DNA from: Selaginella tamariscina
Lineage: Eukaryota; Streptophyta; Lycopodiopsida; Selaginellales; Selaginellaceae
Assembly (NCBI GenBank): GCA_003024785.1
Contig: PUQB01000001.1
Location: 186,001-250,000 of the forward strand
DNA length: 64,000 nucleotides
Direction: 5' to 3'
Under the pieces are notes generated by a model that made no database searches, had not been told where the DNA came from, and was given only the letters and a program-made list of their open reading frames with translations. Positions 23,850 to 36,938 of the stretch are shown here, one piece after another. Each line of letters begins with the position of its first letter. The stretch's first letter is position 1. Made by a program: the position numbers and the translations under genes.

Positions 23850-25095
23850 ACACCGCTACAACAGGCCTCGCAGTTTTTCACAACAACAGGGAATTGACTT
23901 CAACGACAGTTTTTCTCCAGTGGCCAGGCTAACCTCACTACGTCTTGTCCTCGCCATGGCAGTAGCTCTCGACTTGGAGGTCCACCAAATAGACGTACTA
24001 AAGACAGCTTTTCTTCATGGTATACTCGAGGAAGAAGTTTACATATGCCAACCATCAGTATCTGCCGTCTAAGCAAGGCAATCTATGTCTCCTCGAGCGT
24101 GGTACAAGACGATCGAACAAATTCTTTCGCGATGAAGGTTTCATAAGGTCCAATGCCGACTGAAATGTTTACGTCAACATCGCGACCAGCTCGTGATCAT
24201 TGTTCTATATGTGGATGACATGTTATAGCTACTTGAAGGGATGGCAAGCATGCTCCAAACAAAGAATAGTTTGGCTCGTCGTTTCAAAATGACAGATCTT
24301 GGGCATTTTCTAGGCATTCGTGTGGATAGGAACAGACATAAGAGAACCATAACAATGTCTCAGACACAGCAGGTTGAGGCTCTTCTCAAGAAACACAGCA
24401 TGGAGGCAATCAAGGGAATGTCAACACTAGCAACGGCAGGCAGCTGACCAGCAAAATGAGTCCAAGTACTCCAGAAGCAGACAAGAGCATCGTTGGCACC
24501 TGATGGTGTGTACTCGTCCCGACATAGCAAATTGCAGTCGAGTTGTAAAGCGGATCCTATGATACCTCGATGCTACTCGCCATCTTGGTTTGCAGTATTC
24601 AGGCAGCTCTTGGCGAGAAGTCAACAGCCTTGTGGGCTTTGCTCATGCAGACTATGCATGCGACTTGAATGAGTGCAAGTCACGCACTAAGTTCTGCTTC
24701 ATGCTGCAAGGGGGAGCAATATCATGGTGCAACAGGAAGCAACGAGCAATAGCAGTGCGTAGCTGTGAAGCAAAGTATATGGCGCTATGCTTAACAGCAA
24801 AGGAAGCAATTTGGCTTCGCAGAATGATGAAGGACGTGGGAGAAGAGCAGAAGCAAGCTACTGTGGTACTCAACCACAACCGAGCAGCAGTGGCATTGGT
24901 ACAGAACCCAACGAATTTTTTAAAGGCCAAGCACATACAAACACAGTAACAACACCCGTGAGAAAGTCACAACAGAAAAACTTGATGTCAAACACCTCGG
25001 CTCGCAGCAGACACCTTCACCAAACCGCTCGCCAAAAGTCGTTTCCAGGAATATGTGGAGGAGCTGGGAGTGAAATTTATAGGGAGGGAAATTGA
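23850..25095 (+). mobile_element. Ty1/copia pol fragment (RT and RNase H), frameshifted
   Basis: The plus strand reads GIDFNDSFSPVARLTSLRLV, then a variant of the DVKTAFLHG block, then LGHFLGIRVDRN, and the copia RNase H signature GFAHADYACDLNECKSRTKF, SCEAKYMAL and a TFTKPL-like end. Gag, integrase and LTRs are absent and several frame changes are present, so this is a decayed 3' pol fragment. It is unrelated to the gypsy elements at the left of the window. Confidence 0.9.
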
Positions 25096-26123
25096 CATAT
25101 TCCAAAGATATACTTTCAACACCATATACTAGTGTGTGACTTGAGCCTAATTCTACACGTACACACACGCACATATAAATACATGATCTTATATTCTGCA
25201 TATATTAATAGTGAAATGATTTAAGAAATATGTTAGGCAGTTATGATTGGTCATATAGTTAAACTATGTGTAATTTTTAATAAATAAATATTTTTTCACT
25301 TCATTTTTTGAGATCAAAAGATATTAATAATAATTTAACTTTTATAAATATACATATTATAAATAGAATTCAAAATACGTATCAAACATGGAGCTTTGAA
25401 CAAGCTGTTTCATTTCTCATAGCTATAATAAGTTATTAAGTATATAGCTAACTAATATATATAACAATATGTAATTAATTTTTAAACCTATATTTATAAT
25501 ATGCATATGAAACATAAAGCATAACTAAAAATTTAAAAATAATATTCAATCTTAACCTTATTTAAGTATATTATTTATATATTATTATTTTTATTTAAGT
25601 ATATTATTTTTTTTTAACATTTAACACTTAATAAACTTTAATTATTTTATTTGTAATAAATATATTATGATTTGAAAATATATTTTTAGTTAATATTGTT
25701 ATTTTAAAAATTAAAATATTACGATTAAAGTTTTTCAAGGGTATATATGTAAATTTAAAACTCTTAGAATTGCTTATATATATATATTTATATATGAAAA
25801 TTTCAGGGTATAAATGTAATTTTACCTTAAATAAAATATTAATAAAATTATAAAATAAATTATAAATCAATAGATAATGCAATTTTGATGTGAAAAAACA
25901 AACCTCCACCACATATTGTTTGCAATAAACACGTATATATTAATGTATGCATATAGATTTTACTGGTACATACATATACATACGCTTATATATATATATA
26001 TATGTGTGTGTGTGCTCAAACAGTTTCTAGAATATTAATGCATTATATGAATTTTTTGAGTATATAATGTATGTATGCACATATATATCATATAAGTAAT
26101 ATCTGTAAATATGAAATATTAAC
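25096..26123. other. AT-rich spacer without recognisable genes
   Basis: Very A/T-rich, with TATATA runs and a short TG run near 26000. No exon-like segment was seen on either strand, and in particular none continuing the TPR gene that ends at 26124. Confidence 0.7.
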
Positions 26124-27106
26124 GGACCGATGACAATCAATGAGGTCATGCCACAGCTCGAGCTCCTCAAATAGCTTCAATGCTTCTCCAAGCATACCAA
26201 ACGAAACTGCCCATTGTCTGAACAAAATCAATACACATGTTTCAGAAAAGTTGATCTTAAGAGGTGTGTGTGTATATAGCATTGCGCGCGTAACTAACTA
26301 CCTCAGCAGCGATTGAAAACAACGAAAAGACACAAAGAAGGAATGGTCCATCCTTTGAAAGACAGGTATTTTCTCTCCTCGAATGTCTGAAACCTTAATG
26401 AAAACATCAGTAATCAATAAATGTAACACACACACACACGCACGCACACGCATATGCATATTAAATACATACAATGTTACACATGCTGCTAAGAACTTAC
26501 AATAGTTTCCATCAACGTAAACGCTCTTTCACGTGTAGCAGCACGAGATTTTTCCCATTCCACCCGAAGAAGTTGACACCAACATTTAACCTGTAGATAA
26601 AATTGTACACAGAGGGATGTAAATTAAACCATTAGTGAAAAGACCAACTACAAATAAGTTAAGCTGTATGTAATTAAGTAAAATACGTACTTCTGAGTTC
26701 ATCTTCTGAGCTTGCCTTCTTCACATCTACGCAACGAGCAAGAAGAACTTTTTGATGAAGAAATTCCCGCGCTTAGTACTCTCCAGCCTCGGATGCAAAA
26801 GAACATCACTGAACAATAGCAAACATTATTAAAATTTGTATATACAACACACACACACACACACACAGAGATATATATATATATATATATATATAATGAA
26901 ATTAAACAATCCTTTATACCTTTCATTTCCATCACTGGATTCGTCACCGTTTTGTAGGACCTCAAGCTCTGATTCATCTTTCAGAACCATCTGTGCCATT
27001 GGTTCAACCTGAAAACTAACCTAAGCATTTGCATTACACACACGGCCTGCGCGCACACACACACATATGAACGTACAGTATGTACAAACACATATAGGTT
27101 AATACG

Positions 27107-27157
<51 letters not shown>

Positions 27158-27375
27158 GTATATAGCTTGCCTTCAACTTACTTGATATTGCCTACGATAT
27201 CCTATTGCACCTTCGACAGCAGTACAATAACAAAAGTTGAGATAATACATAGAATTATAAATATATGTAATATTACATAAGACTGACCCTTTGCTGGGCA
27301 AAGAGAGCACGAGAAGACCACCAAACACGCGTCGAAGGCTCTTTACTCGATTTGATAGCTTCAATCATATGTGTA

Positions 27376-27436
<61 letters not shown>

Positions 27437-27576
27437 ACCTGAGGATATGCACATTTTCCAGTCATATCACATCCATCGATCATGAGTTCCTTGCGAGCCC
27501 ATGTATCCCATGCTTTCTCCATTGCAGGACAACAGAGACCACGCTCGTTGGGAAAGCAGGAAAGGTTGCTTGAGGC
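26124..27576 (-). pseudogene. Internal exons of a TTC27-like TPR protein
   Basis: Eight exons with canonical splice sites, in order: 27439-27576, ~27288-27360, ~27182-27212, 26920-27008, 26691-26808, 26501-26590, 26302-26386 and 26124-26217. Readable blocks include RVWWSSRALFAQQR, LARCVDVKKAS, VKCWCQLLRVEWEKSRAATR and FGMLGEALKLFEELELWHDL. The last is a TPR-like helix pair resembling the LGxxxEALxIFExLExW region of TTC27 (tetratricopeptide repeat protein 27). Family proteins are far longer; the N-terminus and most of the TPR C-terminus are missing on both sides. It therefore looks like a captured internal fragment, not a working gene. The family assignment rests on remembered motifs. Confidence 0.65.
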
Positions 27577-27667
27577 CTGCAAGAACATTATAGCCTAATT
27601 AAGAATACTCATTATACACACATACAAACATTTTCTAGAAATGCTTATAAGTCTATGCATGCATCAT

Positions 27668-27965
27668 GAATGTATGTGTTTATATATCTATATAAATCAA
27701 TATTTCTCTAATATGCTTAACTATTAATCTGTTTTATGCTCAATGTTATAAGCTTATTAATTTACATATTACAATAGTGGTTTAAAGAGATGTACAACTT
27801 AAATTATTTATCAAATAAAATTTATTTATTTTTTATTTATATATGAAATGAGAGAGATCTCAAGCGTTATTTTAATAAACCATAAAGTTAATATTCTATT
27901 CATATTGTATATTAAAAAGTTTGTATAACGTTTTTAATCTTTGTATTTTAATCATAGAATGTGTA
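27668..27965. repeat. Dispersed repeat (partner 10236-10565)
   Basis: It shares about 300 bases with 10236-10565 in the same orientation, with several indels. In this copy it lies between the TTC27-like fragment and the LRR receptor fragment. Confidence 0.8.
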
Positions 27966-27980
27966 TATATCCAGACTTAC

Positions 27981-28099
27981 AAAATCTTTAGATTTGACAG
28001 CTCCCCAAATTCCTGTGGAATTGTTCCACCAAGAAAATTAATCTTCAGGTACCTGGTATAACAAGTAGCAGTTTGAACTCTGTGTGTGTGTGTGTGAGT

Positions 28100-28148
<49 letters not shown>

Positions 28149-28684
28149 TTCTTACAGGCCTCTTAAACGTGTGCAATTGCCCAGCTCGGTGAGAATGCTG
28201 CCATAGAAATTGTTATGATGTAGAGATCTGAAGAAGATCATACAAAATTCAACTTCCATATAAAACACAACAAATTATTTAACATTTACAATTTGTTTAG
28301 CTTCCCCAGTCTAGGGGACAGAGTTACAACAAGTTTACGAAATGGAAGATTCCTGCACAACAATATACATACATAGATATATACACATATGTACATGTGT
28401 ATGTGTATGTTGGCCTATATGTTACTTACAAGCTTTCACTCTCTTTCGTCTCTGGATCACAAGAGACACCCATCCAACAACATGTTTCTTCCCAGTTGCG
28501 CAGCACCTTATTCACGGAGCCATTCAGATTTTTCTTGAATGATAGAAGGGCTTTCCTAAACATCTCTCACATAATCAAATGCGTGTGCTTGGAGAGAGAG
28601 AGAGAGAGAGATACCATTAGGAGACAGAGCATTCACATATATTGAGACTCCAAGCAGCAAAATGTACACTTGAAAGATTGACAT
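27981..28684 (-). pseudogene. 5' half of an LRR receptor gene (signal peptide, LRRNT, three LRRs)
   Basis: Exons: 28615-28684 (start at 28684, hydrophobic signal peptide MSIFQVYILLLGVSIYVNA), 28430-28565 (LRR N-terminal domain, ALLSFKKNLNG ... NWEETCCWMGVSCDPET with its paired cysteines), ~28290-28352, 28156-28227 and 27981-28052. The last two are exactly 72 bases, the 24-codon module of plant LRR exons (NNFYGSILTELGNCTRLRGL; GGTIPQEFGELSNLKIL). An additional exon at about 28750-28791 may belong to the 5' end. No further LRRs, membrane span or kinase follow, so the gene is truncated after the third LRR. A second copy lies at 12118-13064. Confidence 0.85.
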
Positions 28685-29870
28685 GGTCTAACAGTTTCTT
28701 AAAATGTAAGAAATCTGTTTATTGGAAGTCTTTGGGAGCTTACCTGAAAGCAATAGCGAGAATCATTGGTTTGACGAGTTTAAGGTCCCCTGAAACACAC
28801 AAAAACATATAGCTAGTGCAAAGAACAACAAATAACAATAGAGTATGTTTGAAGGTTTATTTGTAAAGCTCCTTGGCCGACGTAAATGTGATTCAAACGC
28901 AATCCAGGTGAAAGTGTATTTGATTAGAGCAGAAAGAAAAAAAGCGCTTTGGATATGAATGTGTATACTATACGATGCTTAATGTATTATACGTTATGTG
29001 AATATTCTACTTTTTTCAAAGTCGACCAGGTAAATCCAGTCAGTACGTACATTATTTTAGTCATTAATTAAACTATATGGTTATGGATAATAATCAGAAT
29101 TAAGCATTTGTACAATTGACTGATGGAGCGTACATATCTAGGGAGAGAGATTAACTTGTTGTTAATTATTAAATAATCAAAATGTTATGTACACGTCAGC
29201 GTTTATGAAGTGACAAGTGGAACGGACAACGATTGCTTCATAAATATTATTACGTATGGCTGTACGGAAACTAAAACTCCGTTTACACTGGTTTAGTTTA
29301 AACACTTAAACATTTTAATGTGTCAGATAATAAATAATCAAAACACGAGTTTAAAAGTTGTCATCCGTGTGTATGCACACAAGGTGTGTTTGTCTATATT
29401 TTATTAAATAATATATATTAATAACTATATATTATTCATTTGATAAGAATTTTTATTTAATTAATTTGTGCTTCTTGCACAATATTATTACCTACGGAGA
29501 CGACTAGTTAGATTTGTTTGTATCCGGTTGGATGTTGCAACATCAGTTGCATCAACGCAATCTCGTGAAAACCTTTAACATAATAACTTTTATACTTTGC
29601 ATAAAATATATTAAAAACTTTAACATAACAATTCTTATATTTTGTACAAAATACAAGAGCATTTCCAAGCAAACGTTTGGGATAAAAAAAGAAAATAAGT
29701 ATTTAACTTGAGTAAAATAAATAAAAGTAAATGCTTATTGCATTGGGGACTCGGTTTATTAGCTTTAATGATTTAGTTTTGCACCTTTAAAAAATCAAGA
29801 ACAAATTCAAACATTTTCAAATTTGAAATTCAAAATAAAATAACATTTTAAAGAAAGAAGAGAACATCGT
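28130..29870. repeat. Segmental duplication, uninterrupted copy
   Basis: It is homologous to 12178-13064 plus 21928-22590. It covers part of the LRR receptor fragment, its upstream region and about 630 bases beyond the insertion point. It keeps about 220 bases (28214-28436) that were deleted in the other copy. Confidence 0.88.
29235..29243. other. Related empty site for the Mutator-like element
   Basis: A single GCTTCATAA in the context CGATT-GCTTCATAA-ATATTATTACG. The other copy has the same left context at 13051-13064 and the same right context at 21928 onward, separated by 8.9 kb. This shows the pre-insertion sequence. Confidence 0.93.
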
Positions 29871-30689
29871 ACCTGCTTGTGTAAACTGTATCTCTAATAA
29901 GGTTTTTTTAACAGGCCTTATTAAGTAAAAGTGAATTCTATGTAAAAATAAAATACATAACAATTGAACTTGGACTTTCAGTGACGTGTTCGATTTCAAT
30001 TTCATGGTTACTATTATAAACTTCAAGTCTATTATTTTTTTGGTGTTAACTTTGATGCCAATGTTCACCTGCAGTGACAAAAAAACACAAAAATAAAATT
30101 ATACTAAAGTTATTATTTATTAATTTAAATTTTCGATCGGAACATCACCTAAAGCCCACCATGTGATTTCTTTTTTTAAAATGAAATAAAATTTGTTTTT
30201 ATTAGTAAATTTAAAAATTAAAATTGAAAAAATGTATCATCCCTCCATCTGGTTTTTTGCTGACGTAATTGCCTTGTGGAAGGTTAATTCTATATCTGCA
30301 ACATATATATAAATACAAAAATATTCAAAAAACAAAGCAAATTGAGGAACAGAAAAAAAATGAAACAACAGATTCTATATGTTCAAAATGTTTACAAGAC
30401 TTTTTATTTTTATTATTCTACTTAGCTACAATCAAAAATCACTTCATCATCAAATTGCCTATAACAAGTCCCAAAATATAGACATTTCCAATCACCCCAT
30501 GGACGTTTCACCCGGGACACAAACCCTAATCGCCAACGGTTTCGTAAACAAAAAAACAACACCTTTTGCAACTGGATATGGTCCATCTCTAGTATATTCT
30601 TTTATTGCCTTGTCAAGACCTTGTGACAAGGCAGTGGCACCCACCAATGGAAATCTCAAGCATTGCAGCAGATAAAAATAGAATTAACT
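29871..30689 (+). other. Spacer with one small unassigned open frame
   Basis: Mostly A/T-rich. A 98-codon plus-strand frame (30379-30675) begins with a hydrophobic segment (LFIFIILLSY) that could be a signal peptide and continues with a polar tail ending LKHCSR. It resembles no peptide-hormone precursor that I know. Whether it is expressed is unclear. Confidence 0.3.
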
Positions 30690-31133
30690 TCCATTTTCCT
30701 CTTGTACCTGGAGGAAAACAAAAAACACATTAAATTATATTAAACGGGACACTTGTAGAATGGGCCCCTGTTAGGACATACATACAAAATCGAAGGGAAA
30801 TTAATATTTCCTTTAATTTCAAAAGGGTTTTTGGATATAATTTTTTAATTTTTCAATTAACATGTACTAAAACTCATTCACATATGCATTTAAATAAAAA
30901 AACATAATAATTCAAAAATGCATTAACCCTGAAGAAATTTACATTTTAATTAACATGAATAATCACGTTTAATTTTATTTTCCTTGCTATGTCATAACAA
31001 AATACATGTTAAATCCCTCCTAAATCACTATTGGAATTAAGGGGGCCCCATTGTGCAAACTAGAAATCTAATCCAGCGCCATGGCCAAGTATAAATGAAA
31101 TTAAATGAATCATTTACAGTTTCATCACAGAGC

Positions 31134-31163
31134 AACAACCCTAGCCCAATTGGGGCCACGTGT
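31134..31163 (-). promoter_or_regulatory. Promoter module of the partial F-box unit
   Basis: It has the same AACCCTAG / CCCAATTGGG / CACGTG cluster as the complete units, but no F-box gene follows. It may be an orphan promoter. Confidence 0.5.
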
Positions 31164-32509
31164 TAGAGAGCGATTCGGTAAATCTTACACCTTTCAACGA
31201 CTGTAGTTATAATAACGGCTTTATTTAAGAAATGGTATTTAAGTTTTATTGAACTTGTACATGTTTATTATGTGTTAAACTTACTTGTCATAGGATTTAT
31301 CTTACTATGAATGCTATGAATAATGTCTGCCTTAATGTGTATAAATTATATTTGAGACATAATAAATATTAATAATAATTGATTTTAAAATATAAATATA
31401 GATATACATATCTAAAATAATTAAAATCTATTTTTAATTAATCTTATTTATAATTTTAAATGTATTCAAAATAAAGAAATGTATGTAATATACATCACAT
31501 TGCTCTTGTACATTTGTTGTAGTAAAAAAACGTTCGTTCTGTTTAAAGGTATAGGTACAGACCCGCTGAACTCACACATAAGGCCGGGAGGCCGGGTGAG
31601 AGACGTTAAACAAAACTTATCTTATCATGCACAACACATAAATATATATACACGCTATTTAATGCATAATAAAACCCATTTTTCAGTGGCAATGAAGTCA
31701 ACCAGATGGTCAAACTTACTTGTTGACACGTCCTTGAGACGTGCGTTCTTCATCCCTGTCCTACCCGTAGTGAAAAAAAAGAGAATCTTTCACCTTCTTT
31801 CTTACAATAAGAAAGGACATGTTTTATATTGTTCCTTGTCTGTTGTTGTGTAATAATAAGATATTTATTATACATATAAAATATACAAATCTCTTTTCTA
31901 AATTGTATATATTTATACATCGTAATTTACCTCATAATCTGTAATTGAAAAAGAATACATTACAGAATATTTAGGTTCTTCAGAGCTGTGTTACTCCTTA
32001 AGAAGAGAGGCAAAAAGATTATTTAATTAAGAGTTGTTCGATAAGAAGCTAAACACTTGCAAAGTAACTTACCATCTAATGTGGGTGTGTGTATTTATGT
32101 ATCTTTCCAACTACAAGAGGACATTGAAAAAGAAGAAGAAGAGACACTGATGTGAACTGAGCTACCACCGGAAATACAATTGAACCTTTCCCTGTGCCGC
32201 TTTCTAACAATATTTCAGGCCTGGTCCAAGTCCGATATACACATATAAAACCTTAACATGTGTGTGACCTTAAACACGCACATGCATGTATTTATATATT
32301 TATGCAGTGCAGTGCAGTGGAGAACCAAGGCAAGTGCTATGTAAACATTGCTCGTGCCACATGTATTTATGCAGTGCAATGGAGGACCAAGACAAGTGTT
32401 GTGTAACCACATTTGATTGCTAAGTTTTATATATATATATAGATAGATAGATACCATGCGCTCGTGTGTGCTTTAATACATTTATTCCAGGAAGATTTGA
32501 AACATGGAG

Positions 32510-33782
32510 TTAAAGAGCTGAAAGCTCAAAAGGATATGTAGCATAAACATTCAATCCCCCGGGGAGCATCTCCCATTTGTCAGCAAACAATCGTAAGCGT
32601 ATGAAGGGATTAGTTCGTCAAAGGAAATGCATACGTCCCCATCGTTTCCAGAAGAAACATGCCCTGTATCCTCAATGTCTTCTGATTTTTCTGGAAGCAA
32701 GTGCAGAGGCAAGGTTGACACACAGCTCCACTCCTTGTCTTTCTCTTTAAACTCCTGTATAGCGATTGTCCTCCTGGGTTCACCATTTACGTTTTGCAGG
32801 TTTTGCAGGTGCAACAGCAAGAGCTTTCCTGCATACCAAAGCAACTATGGATCTATTCACATTGTGGTGAGCATTTCCTACCTGCAGAGACCACCAGCCT
32901 AGTTCGTCACCACGTCGCATCCTACAGAGTTGAGAGGGAGAGGTGCTTACTTCATTCAGCACATCCATGGAGTACAACGTAACATCTATAAAATCGGGCT
33001 CTGCAAGGAAAACAAGGTAGAGCCGCGTAGAGCCGCAGCACACTTGGAGCCTGTGTCACTCGTTCCGCACAGCACATACTCTCCTTCTGGTAGCTCCAAA
33101 GATTTGGTCACCCATCTTCCGTTATTGAATGGTATACTTGCACTTCCCTCTTTATTTCCCAATTTCACTTAGCCATGCTAATAATAAAAAACAATACAGA
33201 CCTGCCTAGAGTGCCACACACACACATGCTATAGGATAGCACGTACCTTCTATGAACACAATAACGTAGGAGGAATCATCCAAAATGTCCATCCCAGCAA
33301 ATAGTAAATGATGACAGGATGGCCTGTTCGGCAAGTGGATAGAGCGGCCTTGTGACACGAGGGTGACCCAAAGTCCTTTTATTGCACTAAAGCACGTAAG
33401 TGTACCCTTTGATGACACAATGAAGCTGGTCCGGGAGTCACAGTTCCATGAAGGTTGAAGCCATGCTTGCTTTGCCTTGCTGTATATAACCGGTGCCTTG
33501 TCACTCGCAATTATTAATAGCACTTTTGGGCGTTCCGCTGATTTATTACCCTACATAAATGCATAATGTGTGTGTGTACACAAAAAGGTAAGGTATATTG
33601 TACCTGAAATAGCCTTCACACCAGGACTTACATACCGCTCGAAAACGAAACACAATGTACGGATAGGAAGGTAATACAAAAGGTTGAGCTGAATTTCCGA
33701 AGGTAACTCAGCCCAAAATGGCTGGATCCAGTACTACTAAATTCTTCTTGCACTTCTTATCAATGTATCCATCCCATTCCAT
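32510..33782 (-). pseudogene. F-box gene, array copy 1
   Basis: Same exon plan as copy 2. The F-box exon is shifted by an extra T (CATTTTGGGC, about 33715), giving an early stop. The third exon has lost a base near 33015, so FFLAEPDF reads differently. Two bases are missing near 32590 in the last exon. Exon 2 (KSAERPKVLLIIASDKAPV) is open here, unlike in copies 2 and 3. The function assigned to the family is substrate recruitment to SCF ubiquitin ligases. Confidence 0.8.
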
Positions 33783-33960
33783 CTTCCTTTTGCACCTGGA
33801 GGAAAAACAAAAACACACGTTAAATTATATTAAACATAGATTTGCAAGTCTTTAAAGAGATTGTATGAATGCGCTTTACAAATAAGAAAAGAGAGAAATC
33901 TAATCCAGCGCCATGGCCAAGAATGAAATTGAACGAATCTTTTACATCTTCATCACAGAG

Positions 33961-33991
33961 CAACAACCCTAGCCCAATTGGGGCCACGTGT
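33961..33991 (-). promoter_or_regulatory. Promoter module of F-box copy 1
   Basis: A telo-box-like AACCCTAG, a CCCAATTGGG palindrome with a site II-like TGGGCT on the minus strand, and a G-box CACGTG fall within 31 bases, upstream of the gene and its 5' UTR intron. Confidence 0.6.
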
Positions 33992-35453
33992 CAGAGACGG
34001 ATTCGGTAAATCTTACACCTTCTAACGAGGACAAGTATACGTTGTGTGTGTGTGTGTGTGTGTGCGTGCAAACCTGTGTGTCGGAGCTTTTTCCATACTT
34101 GAAGAAAGCCCTAATAACCTTTTATTTCCTAAGAATATAGTGGCTTTATTTAAGAAATGGTATTTAAGTTTTATTGAACTTGTACATGTTTATTTATTTA
34201 AATCATGTGTTAAACTTTTTTGTCATAGGATTTACCATTTAAATTCTTATTATGAATGCTTCATTATTAAAATTTTAATATGAATATATGTTTGCCTTAA
34301 TGTATTAATAATAATTTGATTTTAAAATATATATATAAATACATATCTAAAATAATTAAAAATCTATTTATAATTAATCACATGTTGTTTATAATATAAT
34401 TTTGTTCAAAATAAAGAAATATATGTAATATATGCAAAGGTATTCTCAAGCTAATATGTTACATCACAATGCTCTTGTTGTAGTAAAAAAACGTTCATTC
34501 TCTTGAAAGGTATAGGTACAGACCCGCTGACTCACCGGCTGGGAGACGTTAAACACATAATATAAACAACACATGCACAAACACATAAATATATATACAC
34601 TCTATTTAATGCATAATAAAACCCATTTTTCAGTGGCAATGAAGCTACTCACTGAGAAAGGGAAGATATTACCTTTTCTAATAATTATCCAGCTTTTCTG
34701 AATTTTGGAAAATTAAGAGAACTAAGAAAAAAAAGAATCTTTCGTTCTATTGTTTCTTGTTTGTTGTTGTGCAATAATAAGATATCTACTATACATATAC
34801 AAAATATACAAATCTCTCTTCCAAATTGTATATATTTATACATCGTAATTTACCTTATAATCTGTACCGCGTACATATAAATTGAAAAAGAATACATTAC
34901 AGAATATTTGGGTTCTTCAGAGCTGTGGTTGCTCCTTAAGAAGAGAGGCAAAAAGATTATTAATTAAGAGTTGTTCGATAAGAAGCCAAACACTTGCAAA
35001 GTAACTTACCATCTAATGTGGGTGTGTGTATTTATGTATTTTTCCAAGTACAAGAGGAAGAGGAACGGGATGGATACATTGAAAAGAAGAAGAAGAGACA
35101 CTGATGTGAACTGAGCTACCACCGGAAATTCAATTGAACCTTTCCCTGTGCCGCTTTCTAACAATATTTCAGGCCTGGTCCAAGTCCGATATACACATAT
35201 AAAACCTTAACATGTGTGTGACCTTAACACGCACATGCATGTATTTATGCAGTGCAGTGCAGTGGAGAACCAAGGCAAGTGCTATGTAAACATTGCTCGT
35301 GCCACATGTATTTATGCAGTGCGATGGAGGACCAAGACAAGTGTTGTGTAACCACATTTGATTGCTAAGTTCTATATATATAGATAATAGATAGATACCA
35401 TGCGCTCGTGTGTGCTTTAATACATTTATTCCAGGAAGATTTGAAACATGGAG

Positions 35454-36728
35454 TTAAAGAGCTGAAAGCTCAAAAGGATATGTAGCATAAACATCCAATC
35501 CCCCGGGGAGCATCTCCCATTTGTCAGCAAACATATCGTAAGCGTATGAAGGGATTAGTTCGTCAAAGGAAATGCATACGTCCCCATCGTTTCCAGAAGA
35601 AACATGCCCTGTATCCTCAATGTCTTCTGATTTTTCTGGAAGCAAGTGCAGAGGCAAGGTTGACACACAGCTCCACTCCTTGTCTTTCTCTTTAAACTCC
35701 TGTATAGCGATTGTCCTCCTGGGTTCACCATTTACGTTTTGCAGGTTTTGCAGGTGCAACAGCAAGAGCTTTCCTGCATACCAAAGCAACTATGGATCTA
35801 TTCACATTGTGGTGAGCATTTCCTACCTGCAGAGACCACCAGCCTAGGTTCGTCACCACGTCGCATCCTACAGAGTTGAGAGGGAGAGGTGCTTACTTCA
35901 TTCAGCACATCCATGGAGTACAACGTAACATCTATAAAATCGGGCTCTGCAAGGAAGAACAAGGTAGAGCCGCGTAGAGCCGCAGCACACTTGGAGCCTG
36001 TGTCACTCGTTCCGCACAGCACATACTCTCCTTCTGGTAGCTCCAAAGATTTGGTCACCCATCTTCCCGTTATGAATGGTATACTTGCACTTCCCTCTTT
36101 ATTTCCCCAATTTCACTTAGCCATGCTAATAATAAAAACAATACAGACCTGCCTAGAGTGCCACACACACACATGCTATAGGATAGCACGTACCTTCTAT
36201 GAACACAATAACGTAGGAGGAATCATCCAAAATGTCCATCCCAGCAAATAGTAAATGATGACAGGATGGCCTGTTCGGCAAGTGGATAGAGCGGCCTTGT
36301 GACACGAGGGTGACCCAAAGTCCTTTTATTGCACTAAAGCACGTAAGTGTACCCTTTGATGACACAATGAAGCTGGTCCGGGAGTCACAGTTCCATGAAG
36401 GTTGAAGCCATGCTTGCTTTGCCTTGCTGTATATAACCGGTGCCTTGTCACTCGCAATTATTATATAGCACTTTTGGGCGTTCCGCTGATTTATTACCCT
36501 ACATAAATGCATAATGTGTGTGTGTACACAAATAAGGTAAGGTATATTGTACCTGAAATAGCCTTCACACCAGGACTTACATACCGCTCGAAAACGACAC
36601 AATGTACGGATAGGAAGGTAATACAAAAGGTTGAGCTGAATTTCCGAAGGTAACTCAGCCCAAATGGCTGGATCCAGTACTACTAAATTCTTCTTGCACT
36701 TCTTATCAATGTATCCATCCCATTCCAT
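35454..36728 (-). pseudogene. F-box gene, array copy 2 (best preserved)
   Basis: The start is at 36728 (MEWDGYIDKKCKK) in an exon after a 5' UTR intron (acceptor TTTCCTCCAG). The F-box reads WAELPSEIQLNLLYYLPIRT and continues to CRFRAVCKSW, which should bind SKP1 in an SCF ubiquitin ligase. Later exons encode IVSSKGTLTCFSAIKG, GEYVLCGTSDTGSKCAAALR and IAIQEFKEKDKEWSCVSTLP, a beta-rich kelch-like or F-box-associated region for substrate binding. The stop is TAA at 35454. Two lesions are seen: one extra base in exon 2 (about 36465) and one missing base at the start of exon 3 (about 36075). These may be assembly errors. Confidence 0.85.
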
Positions 36729-36907
36729 CTTCCTTTTGCACCTGGAGGAAAAACAAAAACACACGTTAAATTATATTAAACATAGATTTGCAAGTCTTTA
36801 AAGAGATTGTATGAATGCGCTTTACAAATAAGAAAAGAGAGAAATCTAATCCAGCGCCATGGCCAAGAATGAAATTGAACGAATCTTTTACATCTTCATC
36901 ACAGAGC

Positions 36908-36938
36908 AACAACCCTAGCCCAATTGGGGCCACGTGTC
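36908..36938 (-). promoter_or_regulatory. Promoter module of F-box copy 2
   Basis: The same three-part cluster as in copy 1, identical in sequence, about 180 bases upstream of the start codon and upstream of the 5' UTR intron. Confidence 0.6.

Noticed and set aside
31560-31610. GACCCGCTGAACTC...AAGGCCGGGAGG resembles the start of large-subunit rRNA
   Set aside because: Only about ten bases match in a row, the rest diverges, and the same words occur in every F-box unit spacer. It is not an rRNA gene.
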